NCBI GenBank assembly: GCA_002436005.1
Contig: DIXG01000009.1
Coordinates: 1-34,179, forward strand
Direction: 5' to 3'
DNA length: 34,179 nucleotides
Source: Anaerolineaceae bacterium UBA6086
GTDB taxonomy: Bacteria; Chloroflexota; Anaerolineae; Anaerolineales; Anaerolineaceae
The notes under the pieces were generated by a model, which worked only from the letters and a program-made list of their open reading frames with translations, was not told where the DNA came from and searched no databases. This document shows positions 16,081-23,818 of the stretch, in pieces. Within the stretch, counting starts at the first letter, position 1. The number at the start of each line of letters is the position of its first letter. Both the position numbers and the translations under genes were made by a program.

Positions 16081-17251
16081 CCTGCGCTTGTGCCTTTTTC
16101 CAGATTTCCTCCCAGGGATCGGAAAGGAGATTGCCCAGCACCTGCTGATACATGCCCTGGGAGGGTAGGACGTCACCATCGGGTTCAACATACAGCCAGG
16201 CTTTGCCCGAACCTTCCGGAGCTTCCTGGTCGGCTATGTTTTCGAGTTCTAAAGCAACTGGATTATTATTTGAATACGGCACTGGCAGGTCCCAAACTAA
16301 ATTGATTTGCATTACAGCTGCATAATCCCGCAGGTTTTGCAGCTGTTCGGTGAGGTTTTTACTGGCTTCGCTGAGAGAGAGGGCATTCACCTTTAGCTCA
16401 GCAAGTTGTTTGATGGACGGCTTCAGGTCTTCACCTTCATGAAGGGTGAGGTGAACGGTGGTAAACAGGTCTTTGGAAAGGATTTTTTCAAGGATATGCC
16501 ACTGTTGGGCGTTTGCTGGATCTAAAATAAACATCAGATGATCCAGACCGTTCGCCAAAAGCAGCTCAAGGTATTCTTCATCCTCCAATCTTAACCCATC
16601 GCTCAGCAATCCTGTGACCAAACCCAGTTCTTCTGCTGAGAGGAGCAGGTCGGGAAGATCCTGCCTAAGGGTGGGCTCACCACCGGTAAAGAGGATGTGA
16701 GGAACTCCATTTTCGAAGGCTTTTTGCAACACGGTCTGCCATTCTACCGTTGTGAGTTCGCGACTAACCCGATCCAAAGGGGTGTGCTCGTGGTGGCTAT
16801 CATCATTGATTTGATAGGTGAGGGCACAATCCAGACGGTAGGGTGCATCGATCTCGCTGGTGTAGGGTTCCTGCCTTTCGATGTCCAGATAGGTGACCGG
16901 ATCCAGGTCCGGGGTTGTGATGAGTAACTCGACCTTGTTGAGAAAAGCGCCGTAGTCCAACCGGATTTGGTCTTTATCACTCCGATATCGACGCGCAATC
17001 CTGTTAACGGCGCGATCCTCCTCAATCTGTTGGATGAAGTGATAAGCAAATTCAACTGCTGTTCGGTTGAGGTGCAGAACGGTTGCAGCGTTGATCACCA
17101 GAATTCCCTGACCATCCTTATTAACCCTTAGATGCAGGCGATATTGTTGGTCTGCACCCTGGGGCGTGTGATAAGTATACATTCCAGGGGGGATGGGTTG
17201 CTTTTGGGCGAAAAAATCTTTTATTGAGTCGATCAATTCTTTAATTTTCAT
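16073..17251 (-). CDS. Radical SAM pseudoenzyme with PqqD-like domain (cluster cysteines lost)
   Basis: A 392-residue paralogue of the radical SAM protein encoded just upstream, colinear with it from the N-terminus. Residues ~48-110 form the same PqqD-like (RiPP recognition) region, with VLHLNRTAVEFAY. The radical SAM core follows, with LFTGGEPTL at 188-196. The cluster motif is destroyed: where the partner has Cys145, Cys149 and Cys152, this protein has Ile148, Ser152 and Glu155. The SPASM region is also degenerate (VEPDGDVLPS ends in Ser364, Cys386 in the partner), and the chain stops before the last cysteines. Cys142 is the only cysteine I find. The frame is intact and a CGGAGAAG site precedes the ATG, so the protein is presumably made. 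It may act as a substrate-binding or scaffold subunit. Confidence 0.85.
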   Translation of the reverse strand: MKIKELIDSIKDFFAQKQPIPPGMYTYHTPQGADQQYRLHLRVNKDGQGILVINAATVLHLNRTAVEFAYHFIQQIEEDRAVNRIARRYRSDKDQIRLDYGAFLNKVELLITTPDLDPVTYLDIERQEPYTSEIDAPYRLDCALTYQINDDSHHEHTPLDRVSRELTTVEWQTVLQKAFENGVPHILFTGGEPTLRQDLPDLLLSAEELGLVTGLLSDGLRLEDEEYLELLLANGLDHLMFILDPANAQQWHILEKILSKDLFTTVHLTLHEGEDLKPSIKQLAELKVNALSLSEASKNLTEQLQNLRDYAAVMQINLVWDLPVPYSNNNPVALELENIADQEAPEGSGKAWLYVEPDGDVLPSQGMYQQVLGNLLSDPWEEIWKKAQAQGG

Positions 17252-17265
17252 TCTGGCTTCTCCGT

Positions 17266-18633
17266 TCAGAATTTAAGTATCGGGCTCTGGATGGGGTTAA
17301 TGGATTGGTGGTCTCTCGCAAGTGGACATCCTCCACCGCATTCTGGCAGGAAGTCGCAGGCTTTGCAGCCTTCGGGAATATTGGTGCGATTTCGCAATTC
17401 AAGCGCCAAAGGATGTTCCCAGATTTCCTGCCACTTGGCAGTAAGCAAGTTTCCGAGAGAGTGGTAATAGGATTGGCAGGGGAGCACATCGCCATTGGGT
17501 TCGATACACATGTTATAGAGGGCAGCTGTGCAGCCTTTGACTCCTAAATCCAGCTGGATCGGATTGAAATGGCAATATTGGGTGGGGGTGTACCAGATCA
17601 AACGCTGTCCGTTAGACTCTGTGAGGGTGCGTGCCGTTTCCAAAAGCGCGGGAAGAACTTCTTCCTTTAATCCAGTACCGACGGATTCCCCTTTGCCAGC
17701 GTAAATCAGGGCGTTGAGTCCCACAGTTGGCACGTTAAGGTCTGCCAGGAAAAGCAGGGTGTCTTCCAATGAGCCGTAGTTCTCGCTCAAGAGGGTAGTG
17801 TTGGTCATCAAGTACAAGTTTGTACTGACCACGTTTTTTAGCCCGCTAACTGTTTCCTCCCAGGCGCCTTTGGCTGCAACCATATGATCATGGATGACGG
17901 CATCATGAGATTCAAGGGTGATCTGGACATGATCCAATCCGGCAGATACCAGCCGATCCAGGAATGACGGGTCTGACAGTCTTCGTCCATTGGTGTTCAA
18001 ACCCGTAATCAAGCCTTTGTGTTCTGCGTAGGCAATAAGTTTGGGAAGATCTTCATAAAGGGTAGGTTCGCCGCCTGTGAAAACGATATGGGGAATTTTT
18101 AAATCCCAGATGATATCAATGATGCGCATCCAATCATCAGCCGCCATTTCAGGAAAACGCCTGGAGCGTGCGTTGTAGCAGTGGCTGCAGTTATTGTTGC
18201 ATCGGTAGGTGAGTGCCAAATCCATTCGGTAGGGTGCGCTGGGTTTGGCGCTGAAGGGAGCTGTTGTTTCAAGATCAAGATCGCAAATTGGGCAACCACC
18301 ATGTGGATCCATGAGTTCTTCAAGCTGCAATGAAAATTCCTGGTAATCGTTTTCTGCTTGCGATTTTGTTACTTTGAATTTCTTCCGAAATATGCGACTG
18401 ATCTGGGTGGGGTTATACCCTTTCAAATGGAGATATGCCATCATAGCAGCAGAAGGGTTGAGGTGAATCACTTTGTTGGCGTTGATGATCAGCAGGCCGC
18501 ATTTGTCTTCGTCCACGCGGAGGTGGATACGTGTTTTACCGCCTGATTCCTGACGTGGGAAATGATAGATTCCCGGATCTACTGATGGTGAGGCATTAAA
18601 AATCTTATCGAAGTATTCAGAAAATGGTTTCAT
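17266..18633 (-). CDS. Radical SAM/SPASM peptide maturase with N-terminal PqqD-like recognition domain
   Basis: A 455-residue radical SAM enzyme. Residues ~45-107 look like a PqqD/RiPP recognition element (VIHLNPSAAMMAYLHLKGYN and an acidic helix ending LQLEEL). The core has the SAM-cluster motif CNNNCSHC (Cys145, 149, 152) and FTGGEPTL. The C-terminal SPASM-type region has Cys368, 376, 386, 423, 426, 432 and 436 for auxiliary clusters. An extra CPIC pair is at 114-117. Proteins of this layout modify ribosomally made peptides, for example by forming thioether or C-C links. The ATG at 18633 gives the family N-terminus; the frame runs open to 18780, overlapping the upstream gene. It follows the DUF2207 gene with the Cys-Ala tail by 58 bp. 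A hairpin in that gap covers its Shine-Dalgarno. Confidence 0.9.
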   Translation of the reverse strand: MKPFSEYFDKIFNASPSVDPGIYHFPRQESGGKTRIHLRVDEDKCGLLIINANKVIHLNPSAAMMAYLHLKGYNPTQISRIFRKKFKVTKSQAENDYQEFSLQLEELMDPHGGCPICDLDLETTAPFSAKPSAPYRMDLALTYRCNNNCSHCYNARSRRFPEMAADDWMRIIDIIWDLKIPHIVFTGGEPTLYEDLPKLIAYAEHKGLITGLNTNGRRLSDPSFLDRLVSAGLDHVQITLESHDAVIHDHMVAAKGAWEETVSGLKNVVSTNLYLMTNTTLLSENYGSLEDTLLFLADLNVPTVGLNALIYAGKGESVGTGLKEEVLPALLETARTLTESNGQRLIWYTPTQYCHFNPIQLDLGVKGCTAALYNMCIEPNGDVLPCQSYYHSLGNLLTAKWQEIWEHPLALELRNRTNIPEGCKACDFLPECGGGCPLARDHQSINPIQSPILKF

Positions 18634-18645
18634 AATTACTGGAAG

Positions 18646-18674
18646 CTCTCCTGGTGAGGTTGTCACCAGGAGAG
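18646..18674 (-). promoter_or_regulatory. Intergenic hairpin covering the maturase ribosome-binding site
   Basis: CTCTCCTGGTGA and TCACCAGGAGAG form a perfect 12-bp stem with a 5-nt loop, between the DUF2207 stop (18692) and the radical SAM start (18633). On the mRNA the downstream arm contains CAGGAGAG, the only plausible Shine-Dalgarno for the maturase. No U-run follows, so it is not a standard terminator. It would lower maturase translation relative to its putative substrate. Confidence 0.75.
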
Positions 18675-18691
18675 TGTTGTGGTGTGAATGG

Positions 18692-20443
18692 TTACCTTCC
18701 GCCGCCAGCACAGGCGCAGGCACAGCCCGCACAGGCGCAGGCGCAGGCGCATGAACTGCCTCCGCCGCCGCGGAACCCACCTGAGCTGCTGCTGCGTGTG
18801 GTTTGCGGAATGGGGTTTGTGCGATTGGTGATTCCTGTAGTAAACGAGGTTAAATTGCCTACGACGCCGGCTGCCATCCCGGTTGCACCATTGATCAGGT
18901 TTGCAGCAAAATCAGCGCCGGGGATATTGGGCATTGAAGACCTTGCGCTGCCCGAAGGCTGGCCAGTGGATGCGGCCGGTCTGCTGCCAGTACCGACACT
19001 GCCGCCAATTGATTGGCGGTAGGAGGGAGAGTAGCGGGGCCACCAGATCGGAACGTAGACAGGACCGGTGAAAGTTCGGCGTGTTCGATCCTGGTATTCG
19101 TTATCGAGCATGGTCCACTCGAGAGTTTCGTTATAGGTTTCGCTCTTCACCTCAGGAGTATCAGCCTCTTCCACCATTTTCCATGCTCGCTGCATAATAT
19201 CGGTGTAGTAAGCCACAGATTCTTTGTGTGAAAAGCCTTTCATCTTTTTCGATACAGTACTGACCAGGTCCACCATCATTTTTTGCAGTGCGGTCCGCCG
19301 AGCATTGGCAGGTTTTGTAAAGGCTTCCAAAAACGCGACTTCGTAAGGATGCAAACCTTCGGGAAGTGGTTCGGTGACTTCGATTTCTAAAGGATCCTGG
19401 GAAAGGACCATGGCGGCTTCTTTCTTGAGGGTTCCAAACAAAATCATCGTCAATACTTTATCCATGGGTTGTTCCATCAGGATTGCCGCCTCAACCGCAG
19501 TCAGGCCGCGTTTGATGCCATGCCCTTCAATTTTCATTTTGGGCGGCAAATATTCCATTTTGCGCTTCTGAGCGCCGACTGTGCCCTGGTAAAATGTCCA
19601 ACCAAAGATGGCAAAAAAGGCAGCCCCAAAGCCAAAACAGCAAAAATTGCTGCCAATGAAGCTAAACAATGCACCAATGAAATTTGGAGAGCCGCTGGAG
19701 GAGGGTCCATCAATCACCTCCGATTCCGTTCGAACCGCCCCTTCAGGTACATATGATTTCGGGAATGCTGCGCCAAAAGTATATTGGGTATGTGTGTTGG
19801 CATTGGTCGTCTGCCAGGAGAAGTAGATTCGCTCTTCTGCGGCAGTTCTCCCGATTTCACTGGGTTCCTGGGAGCCAGGCCAATCCTCTGGGTAGTAATA
19901 TACAGATTCTTCATCTCCCACACCGGGCGGGAGGATGATTGTCACACGGTAATCCGTGTTGGTGCTTTTATCACCAGCGGGGTCAAACCAGTTCGGGCTG
20001 AACATAAAGCTGGCGTAATCCACACGGTCTTCTCCATCATAAGGGTAAAGCACGTTGCCCACACCGGGAATCCACACGATCACTGTGCCAGATTGTCCTG
20101 GGGGAATGGCATTGCTTTCTAAATTAAGTGCAAACCCATTTATCACGCCTGGCAGAGCATCTTCAATTGTCTTAATTTCTTTTCCGTCGACAGTGGCTTT
20201 GATGTTGCTGCGGTTATACGCTGAGGTAGGCATACCCACGTCAACAAACTCGATCGGTGCTCCTTTGGGGTCATTTTGAAAATCGATGATGTAATTCAGC
20301 GATAATGTGCCATCCTCTTCAATATAGGCTTCAACTTCCGTCGCCGTGACAGTAAATCGGTAGTCCTGCGCAGATACCACATCTGGCAGGCTGAAGAGGC
20401 TGAGAAATATCAGGAACAGGAAAATGGGTCTAATTTTTTTCAT
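18692..20443 (-). CDS. DUF2207-type membrane protein with C-terminal Cys-Ala repeat tail (putative modification substrate)
   Basis: A 583-residue protein. The signal peptide ends near VVSA-Q26. An extracytoplasmic beta-rich domain (~27-245) of DUF2207 type is followed by a transmembrane segment at ~254-287 (NFIGALFSFIG and onward, with an FCCF pair) and then basic QKRK. That places residues ~290-583 in the cytoplasm. The cytoplasmic part has a helical domain, a Ser/Gly/Pro-rich stretch (~480-564) and the tail CACACACAGCACACA (565-579), then GGGR. The seven cysteines are at 565, 567, 569, 571, 574, 576 and 578. Ordinary DUF2207 proteins end in a Gly/Ser-rich tail without cysteine. Gene order (two-TM protein, this gene, radical SAM pair, methyltransferase) suggests that the tail is the substrate of those enzymes. 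Metal binding by the bare tail is the main alternative. Confidence 0.85.
   Translation of the reverse strand: MKKIRPIFLFLIFLSLFSLPDVVSAQDYRFTVTATEVEAYIEEDGTLSLNYIIDFQNDPKGAPIEFVDVGMPTSAYNRSNIKATVDGKEIKTIEDALPGVINGFALNLESNAIPPGQSGTVIVWIPGVGNVLYPYDGEDRVDYASFMFSPNWFDPAGDKSTNTDYRVTIILPPGVGDEESVYYYPEDWPGSQEPSEIGRTAAEERIYFSWQTTNANTHTQYTFGAAFPKSYVPEGAVRTESEVIDGPSSSGSPNFIGALFSFIGSNFCCFGFGAAFFAIFGWTFYQGTVGAQKRKMEYLPPKMKIEGHGIKRGLTAVEAAILMEQPMDKVLTMILFGTLKKEAAMVLSQDPLEIEVTEPLPEGLHPYEVAFLEAFTKPANARRTALQKMMVDLVSTVSKKMKGFSHKESVAYYTDIMQRAWKMVEEADTPEVKSETYNETLEWTMLDNEYQDRTRRTFTGPVYVPIWWPRYSPSYRQSIGGSVGTGSRPAASTGQPSGSARSSMPNIPGADFAANLINGATGMAAGVVGNLTSFTTGITNRTNPIPQTTRSSSSGGFRGGGGSSCACACACAGCACACAGGGR
18707..18751 (-). 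repeat. Cys-Ala codon repeat (TGC/TGT-GCN) encoding the tail
   Basis: Seven Cys-Ala codon pairs, interrupted once by a Gly codon, make a near-perfect TGCGCC hexanucleotide repeat. Synonymous variants (TGT, GCG, GCT) break the exact repetition in the 3' half. Confidence 0.95.
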
Positions 20444-20446
20444 AAA

Positions 20447-20815
20447 TCACCACTTAGGCTCTTCAGTTAGCTGGTATGTTGTGGAACAATGTGGGCATTC
20501 AACCACAGGCGCGCCAGCGATCATCTTAACATCTTTGGATGTGAGCGGTCCACCGCAAGATTTGCACTTAATTGTGTCCATACTTACGCCACCCGGCAGG
20601 TCGATATTCAGGTTGACGACCTGATCCCCTTCTTTTTGCGGGGGTGAAAGTTTGGTGCCGAGGAAGATCAGGGCAAAGCCGATCACAAGCCCAATGATCC
20701 CGACGATGATCCAGCCCGGCGAGCCTTCCGGGCTGAAAGCGCCGAGGATAAATAGAAAGGCGAATATGATAAAAATCGCTGCTGTGATAAACGCAATAAT
20801 TCTTCCTGCACGCAT
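20447..20815 (-). CDS. Small membrane protein with two TM segments and a C-terminal zinc ribbon
   Basis: 122 residues. Two hydrophobic segments (about 6-27 and 35-54) are followed by a zinc-ribbon domain with CKSCGG and CPHCSTTYQL, a four-cysteine metal site on the cytoplasmic side. No enzymatic motif. A clear GGAGG site precedes the ATG, and the stop is only 3 bp from the next start, so it is translationally linked to the DUF2207 protein and is probably the first gene of the radical SAM operon. The zinc ribbon could help recruit the cysteine-rich tail or the maturation enzymes, but this is inference from position only. Confidence 0.8.
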   Translation of the reverse strand: MRAGRIIAFITAAIFIIFAFLFILGAFSPEGSPGWIIVGIIGLVIGFALIFLGTKLSPPQKEGDQVVNLNIDLPGGVSMDTIKCKSCGGPLTSKDVKMIAGAPVVECPHCSTTYQLTEEPKW

Positions 20816-20849
20816 GGGTCCTCCAGTTTGATTATGTAACGATATCCGT

Positions 20850-20879
20850 ATTTTAACTTAAGGTTGATGACACGACCAA
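20850..20879 (-). promoter_or_regulatory. Possible promoter of the zinc-ribbon/DUF2207/radical SAM operon
   Basis: On the minus strand TTGGTC (20874-20879) and TAAAAT (20850-20855) are 18 bp apart, 35 bp upstream of the first gene. It is the only reasonable candidate in the divergent gap to rex. Confidence 0.4.
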
Positions 20880-20991
20880 AGATTTTCTCAGGTTATTCAT
20901 CTGATTTTGAAACAGAATTTTTCGCTTATAATGAGATTAATTAAAATCAGGGTCGTGCTTATATTCACCATTATACAGGATTTGTTAGCCC

Positions 20992-21612
20992 ATGACAGCT
21001 GAAATCATTCCAGATATTGTCGTCAGCCGCCTGCCGTCCTACCTGCAAACATTAAACCAGATGGCAAAGGAAGGCTTTTACACCGTTTCCTCAAAAATGC
21101 TGGCAGACCGGGTGGGGGTGACTGCTGCGCAGATCCGAAAAGACCTTTCACTCTTTGGTGGATTTGGCAAACAGGGTACTGGTTATCCGATCTATCATCT
21201 GATCGAAGAGCTTCAAAAGATCCTGAATATGGATCGGGTCTGGAAAGTGGCGGTCGTTGGGGCTGGCGACCTTGGTAGGGCGCTGGCTCACTACCAGGGC
21301 TTTGGCCTGCGAGGGATTGAAATCGTATTGATTTTTGATATCGACCCCAAAATTATTGGTACGCAGGTAGGTGCACTCACCGTCTTGCCTGTTGATCAGA
21401 TGGCGTCTGAAATCAAAAAAATGGGCGTAAAAATCGCCATTCTCACTGTGCCGGGGGATGTTGCTCAGCCAACAGCGGAGCGGCTGGTGGAAGCCGGCGT
21501 GGAAGCCATTTTAAATTATGCCCCGGTTACGTTGATTTTGCCCGAATCAATCCACGTTCAGCACATTGACCCGGTGCTGCATATTCAGCGCTTGATGTAT
21601 TACTTGGGTTGA
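20992..21612 (+). CDS. rex: Redox-sensing transcriptional repressor Rex
   Basis: A 206-residue Rex. The N-terminal winged helix (IVVSRLPSYLQTLNQM, then the recognition-helix region VGVTAAQIRKDLSLFGGFGKQGTGY) is followed by a Rossmann domain with VAVVGAGDLGRAL (~86-98), VLIFDIDP and the conserved LNYAPV. Rex represses fermentation and respiration genes when the NADH/NAD+ ratio is low and releases DNA when NADH binds. A TATAAT at 20927-20932 is the likely -10 box, but its best -35 match is poorly spaced. No clear Rex palindrome is seen in front of the gene. It stands alone on the plus strand, ending 2 bp from a convergent gene. Confidence 0.95.
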   Translation: MTAEIIPDIVVSRLPSYLQTLNQMAKEGFYTVSSKMLADRVGVTAAQIRKDLSLFGGFGKQGTGYPIYHLIEELQKILNMDRVWKVAVVGAGDLGRALAHYQGFGLRGIEIVLIFDIDPKIIGTQVGALTVLPVDQMASEIKKMGVKIAILTVPGDVAQPTAERLVEAGVEAILNYAPVTLILPESIHVQHIDPVLHIQRLMYYLG

Positions 21613-21614
21613 GA

Positions 21615-22427
21615 TTAGGATGTTGCGGGGGGATATTTGATCAGGTGGATGAGTAAATCCAGATTGCGAATGTTCTGAATTTTTGTTTGGAAAAACTTCT
21701 TTTGTTTGGAATTTAAAATAATCCGCTCATTCTTAATGACGTGTGTTTCAATATCGGACCACGGGAAGAAATCCTTCTTGGTAAAGAGTCCCAATGCGCT
21801 TGCCTTAAGACTGTTGCCAAAATTCAGGTCATAATTCTGGACAAAGCTCAGGCGTGCATTGACCAACAGAACCGGTAAGATTTGAGAACGAATGATACTG
21901 GTTAAGTCGTCGATGCGATTGTATCGGTTCCGGATGATCAACTCTTTTCCGTCCTGATCCTCCAGGCGGATAAAAACCCTGGTTGATATTTCACCTCCCC
22001 CAAACATGATGTGGCTGATCCGCGTATCCAGGCAGGTGGTATCCTGCCAACGCCATTCTACATGATTTCGTCCCCTTTTTTGCCTGAAACCTTCGTCGAA
22101 TATGGTGATGCCATCATTCCAATGATTTTTGGTATAAAGGATCCCGATGACACCGGCTGGCAGGGCGAGAAAAATGAGGAAAAGTAAGAGCGGCGCCTGG
22201 CTCAACACCACTGATCGCCCGTAGATTTGAGTTCCTAACCTGAGTGCCAGTATCTGATCAATGATTGAAAGAATTGCGAAAAGGATCACGATGATACTAC
22301 CCAATAACAAAAACCAGCGTCTGGACTTTTCGTTTTTAAGAGGAAAGTGATCCACAGGGGCATTGTTATTACTAAAATTGCTCTTGGGAGGGTTGGATTG
22401 AGCGTTCACCCGCTTGATGTTTGGCAT
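21615..22427 (-). CDS. Membrane protein with PH-like cytoplasmic domain, function unknown
   Basis: 270 residues. Two hydrophobic segments (about 38-60 and 74-96) are followed by a soluble region, starting GITIFDEGFRQKRGRNHVEWRWQDTT. A strand-rich opening with a conserved Trp-Asp is typical of bacterial PH-like (DUF6585-type) domains, but I assign this only loosely. A second PH-like stretch (ALGLFTKKDFFPWSDIETHVIKNERI) follows, so the protein may carry two such units. It lies 17 bp downstream of the MreB-like gene on the same strand and may be cotranscribed with it. Confidence 0.7.
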   Translation of the reverse strand: MPNIKRVNAQSNPPKSNFSNNNAPVDHFPLKNEKSRRWFLLLGSIIVILFAILSIIDQILALRLGTQIYGRSVVLSQAPLLLFLIFLALPAGVIGILYTKNHWNDGITIFDEGFRQKRGRNHVEWRWQDTTCLDTRISHIMFGGGEISTRVFIRLEDQDGKELIIRNRYNRIDDLTSIIRSQILPVLLVNARLSFVQNYDLNFGNSLKASALGLFTKKDFFPWSDIETHVIKNERIILNSKQKKFFQTKIQNIRNLDLLIHLIKYPPATS

Positions 22428-22444
22428 GGTTATTTTCGAAGGAC

Positions 22445-23455
22445 TTATGCTTTAGGTGGAAGATTCCGACTGAGGATCTCGAGCATGGAGAATGATTTTG
22501 CTGCTCCCTCGACAACACAGGTGGTTGGGTTATCGACCAGATATGCCGGGATGCCCAGCGTTTTGGTCAGGTAGCGGTCAATACCACGCAGGAGAGAAGT
22601 GCCACCGCACAGCGCCACACCCCGGTCAATGATATCAGAAATTAATTCCGGGGGGGTTTGCTCAAGCACGCGACGGACTGAAGTGGCAATCAATTCCAGT
22701 GGACTTTGGAGAGCCTCCACAATTTCGTCCGTTGTCAGGGTTGCAGGACGCGGCAAACCCGTAACCTGATCCTGCGCCTGGATTTCCATGACGGATTGCT
22801 CATCCTGAGGGATAGCGCTGCCAATCCGAATTTTTAATTGTTCTGCAGTTGGCTGACCAATGATTAACCCATATTTTCGGCGAATAAAATCGACGATGGC
22901 TTCGTCCAATGCCAAGCCTGCTGTGCGGGAGGTTTTTGCGGAGACAATCCCGTTCATGGAAAGAACTGCTGCCTGGGTTGTTCCCCCACCAAGGCAAATG
23001 ATCATATTGCCCGTAGGGGTGCCAATGGGCAGGTCGACGCCTAAAGCGGCGGCTAAAGGCTGCTGAATCAGGTTGACATCACGGCTGCCGGAGCCGAGTC
23101 CGACCTCATAGACTGCACGCCGTTCCACGCTGGTGATGCCAAATGGAATTGTGATCATCAGGCTCGGCCGAAAGAGCAGCATCCTGCCAGTGACCTGCCG
23201 AACCCATTCCCGCAGCAAGTTTTCTGTGATTTCATACTCTGCAATCACGCCATAGCGCATTGGGAAGTTAACTTCGATGCTCTCGGGAACCCTTCCAAGC
23301 ATGTCCAGCGCAGATTGACCAATTTCGACCAATTTGAGTTCTTCAAGAAGTATGGCGGCGACAGTTGGCTCCTGGATGAGGATATTTTTCCCTTCTGCGA
23401 TCCGGGTGTTTAATGTGCCGAGGTCGATTCCTAATTCTCGTGATAATCCTGCCAT
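22445..23455 (-). CDS. MreB/Mbl-like actin-fold protein with altered ATPase residues
   Basis: A 336-residue MreB-family protein, colinear with E. coli MreB. It keeps phosphate-1 loop GIDLGTLNT (9-17), EPTVAAI, the VERRAVYE helix and the EALQSPL/CGGTSLLRGID region. Several nucleotide-site residues have changed. The IEEP motif holding the catalytic Glu is IQQP (Gln131, Gln132). VVDIGGGTTE of phosphate-2 is IICLGGGTTQ (Cys154, Gln161). The GGD following is AGL. ATP hydrolysis is therefore probably lost or weak. MreB proteins form membrane-bound filaments that steer wall synthesis; this may be a specialised paralogue. The frame is open to 23581, but the ATG at 23455 follows AAGGAAGG and gives the family N-terminus. 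No mreC or mreD is adjacent. Confidence 0.85.
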   Translation of the reverse strand: MAGLSRELGIDLGTLNTRIAEGKNILIQEPTVAAILLEELKLVEIGQSALDMLGRVPESIEVNFPMRYGVIAEYEITENLLREWVRQVTGRMLLFRPSLMITIPFGITSVERRAVYEVGLGSGSRDVNLIQQPLAAALGVDLPIGTPTGNMIICLGGGTTQAAVLSMNGIVSAKTSRTAGLALDEAIVDFIRRKYGLIIGQPTAEQLKIRIGSAIPQDEQSVMEIQAQDQVTGLPRPATLTTDEIVEALQSPLELIATSVRRVLEQTPPELISDIIDRGVALCGGTSLLRGIDRYLTKTLGIPAYLVDNPTTCVVEGAAKSFSMLEILSRNLPPKA

Positions 23456-23818
23456 GATACCTTCCTTGATACTCGCAATAACAATTTCTTTTTTGGATGA
23501 GCGATAGGGGTCAGGGATTTGAGAGACCGGGTTATCAGAAATTGTTGAGATCTTTTGTGTGTAGGGCTCGATTGGCTGCAATTGATGTTTGTGTTCAAAT
23601 CCAGCCTTCTGTATATTATCCTAATTTTATCATTACTGAAAGGTGGATTTACAGAAGATTATACATTGACCTCTGCTGAAAGCCGGAAAAGAGTATAAGC
23701 CCTGTAATCGTATAGTTTATTTACAGCTGGGATATAATTAATCCCTGCTTTGATTTTTGTGCTAAAGGACTTCGCGTGGTTTTAATCAGCGACCTAAGAG
23801 GATAAGATTGGAAAGACA
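23456..23818. other. Divergent intergenic region between the MreB-like gene and folC
   Basis: This 363-bp stretch holds the two divergent promoters. On the plus strand a perfect TATAAT lies at 23733-23738 without a good -35 box. On the minus strand TATAAT (23658-23663) is the best -10 candidate for the MreB-like gene. The part up to 23581 is open in the mreB frame but looks non-coding. No RNA gene or clear palindrome was seen. Confidence 0.5.

Noticed and set aside
16073..17251. Frameshift or sequencing error as cause of the missing radical SAM cysteines
   Set aside because: The alignment to the paralogue stays in one frame on both sides of the motif, and cysteines are lost at separate places.
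18646..18674. Hairpin considered as an intrinsic terminator
   Set aside because: No U-run follows on the coding strand, and terminating here would cut off the downstream operon.
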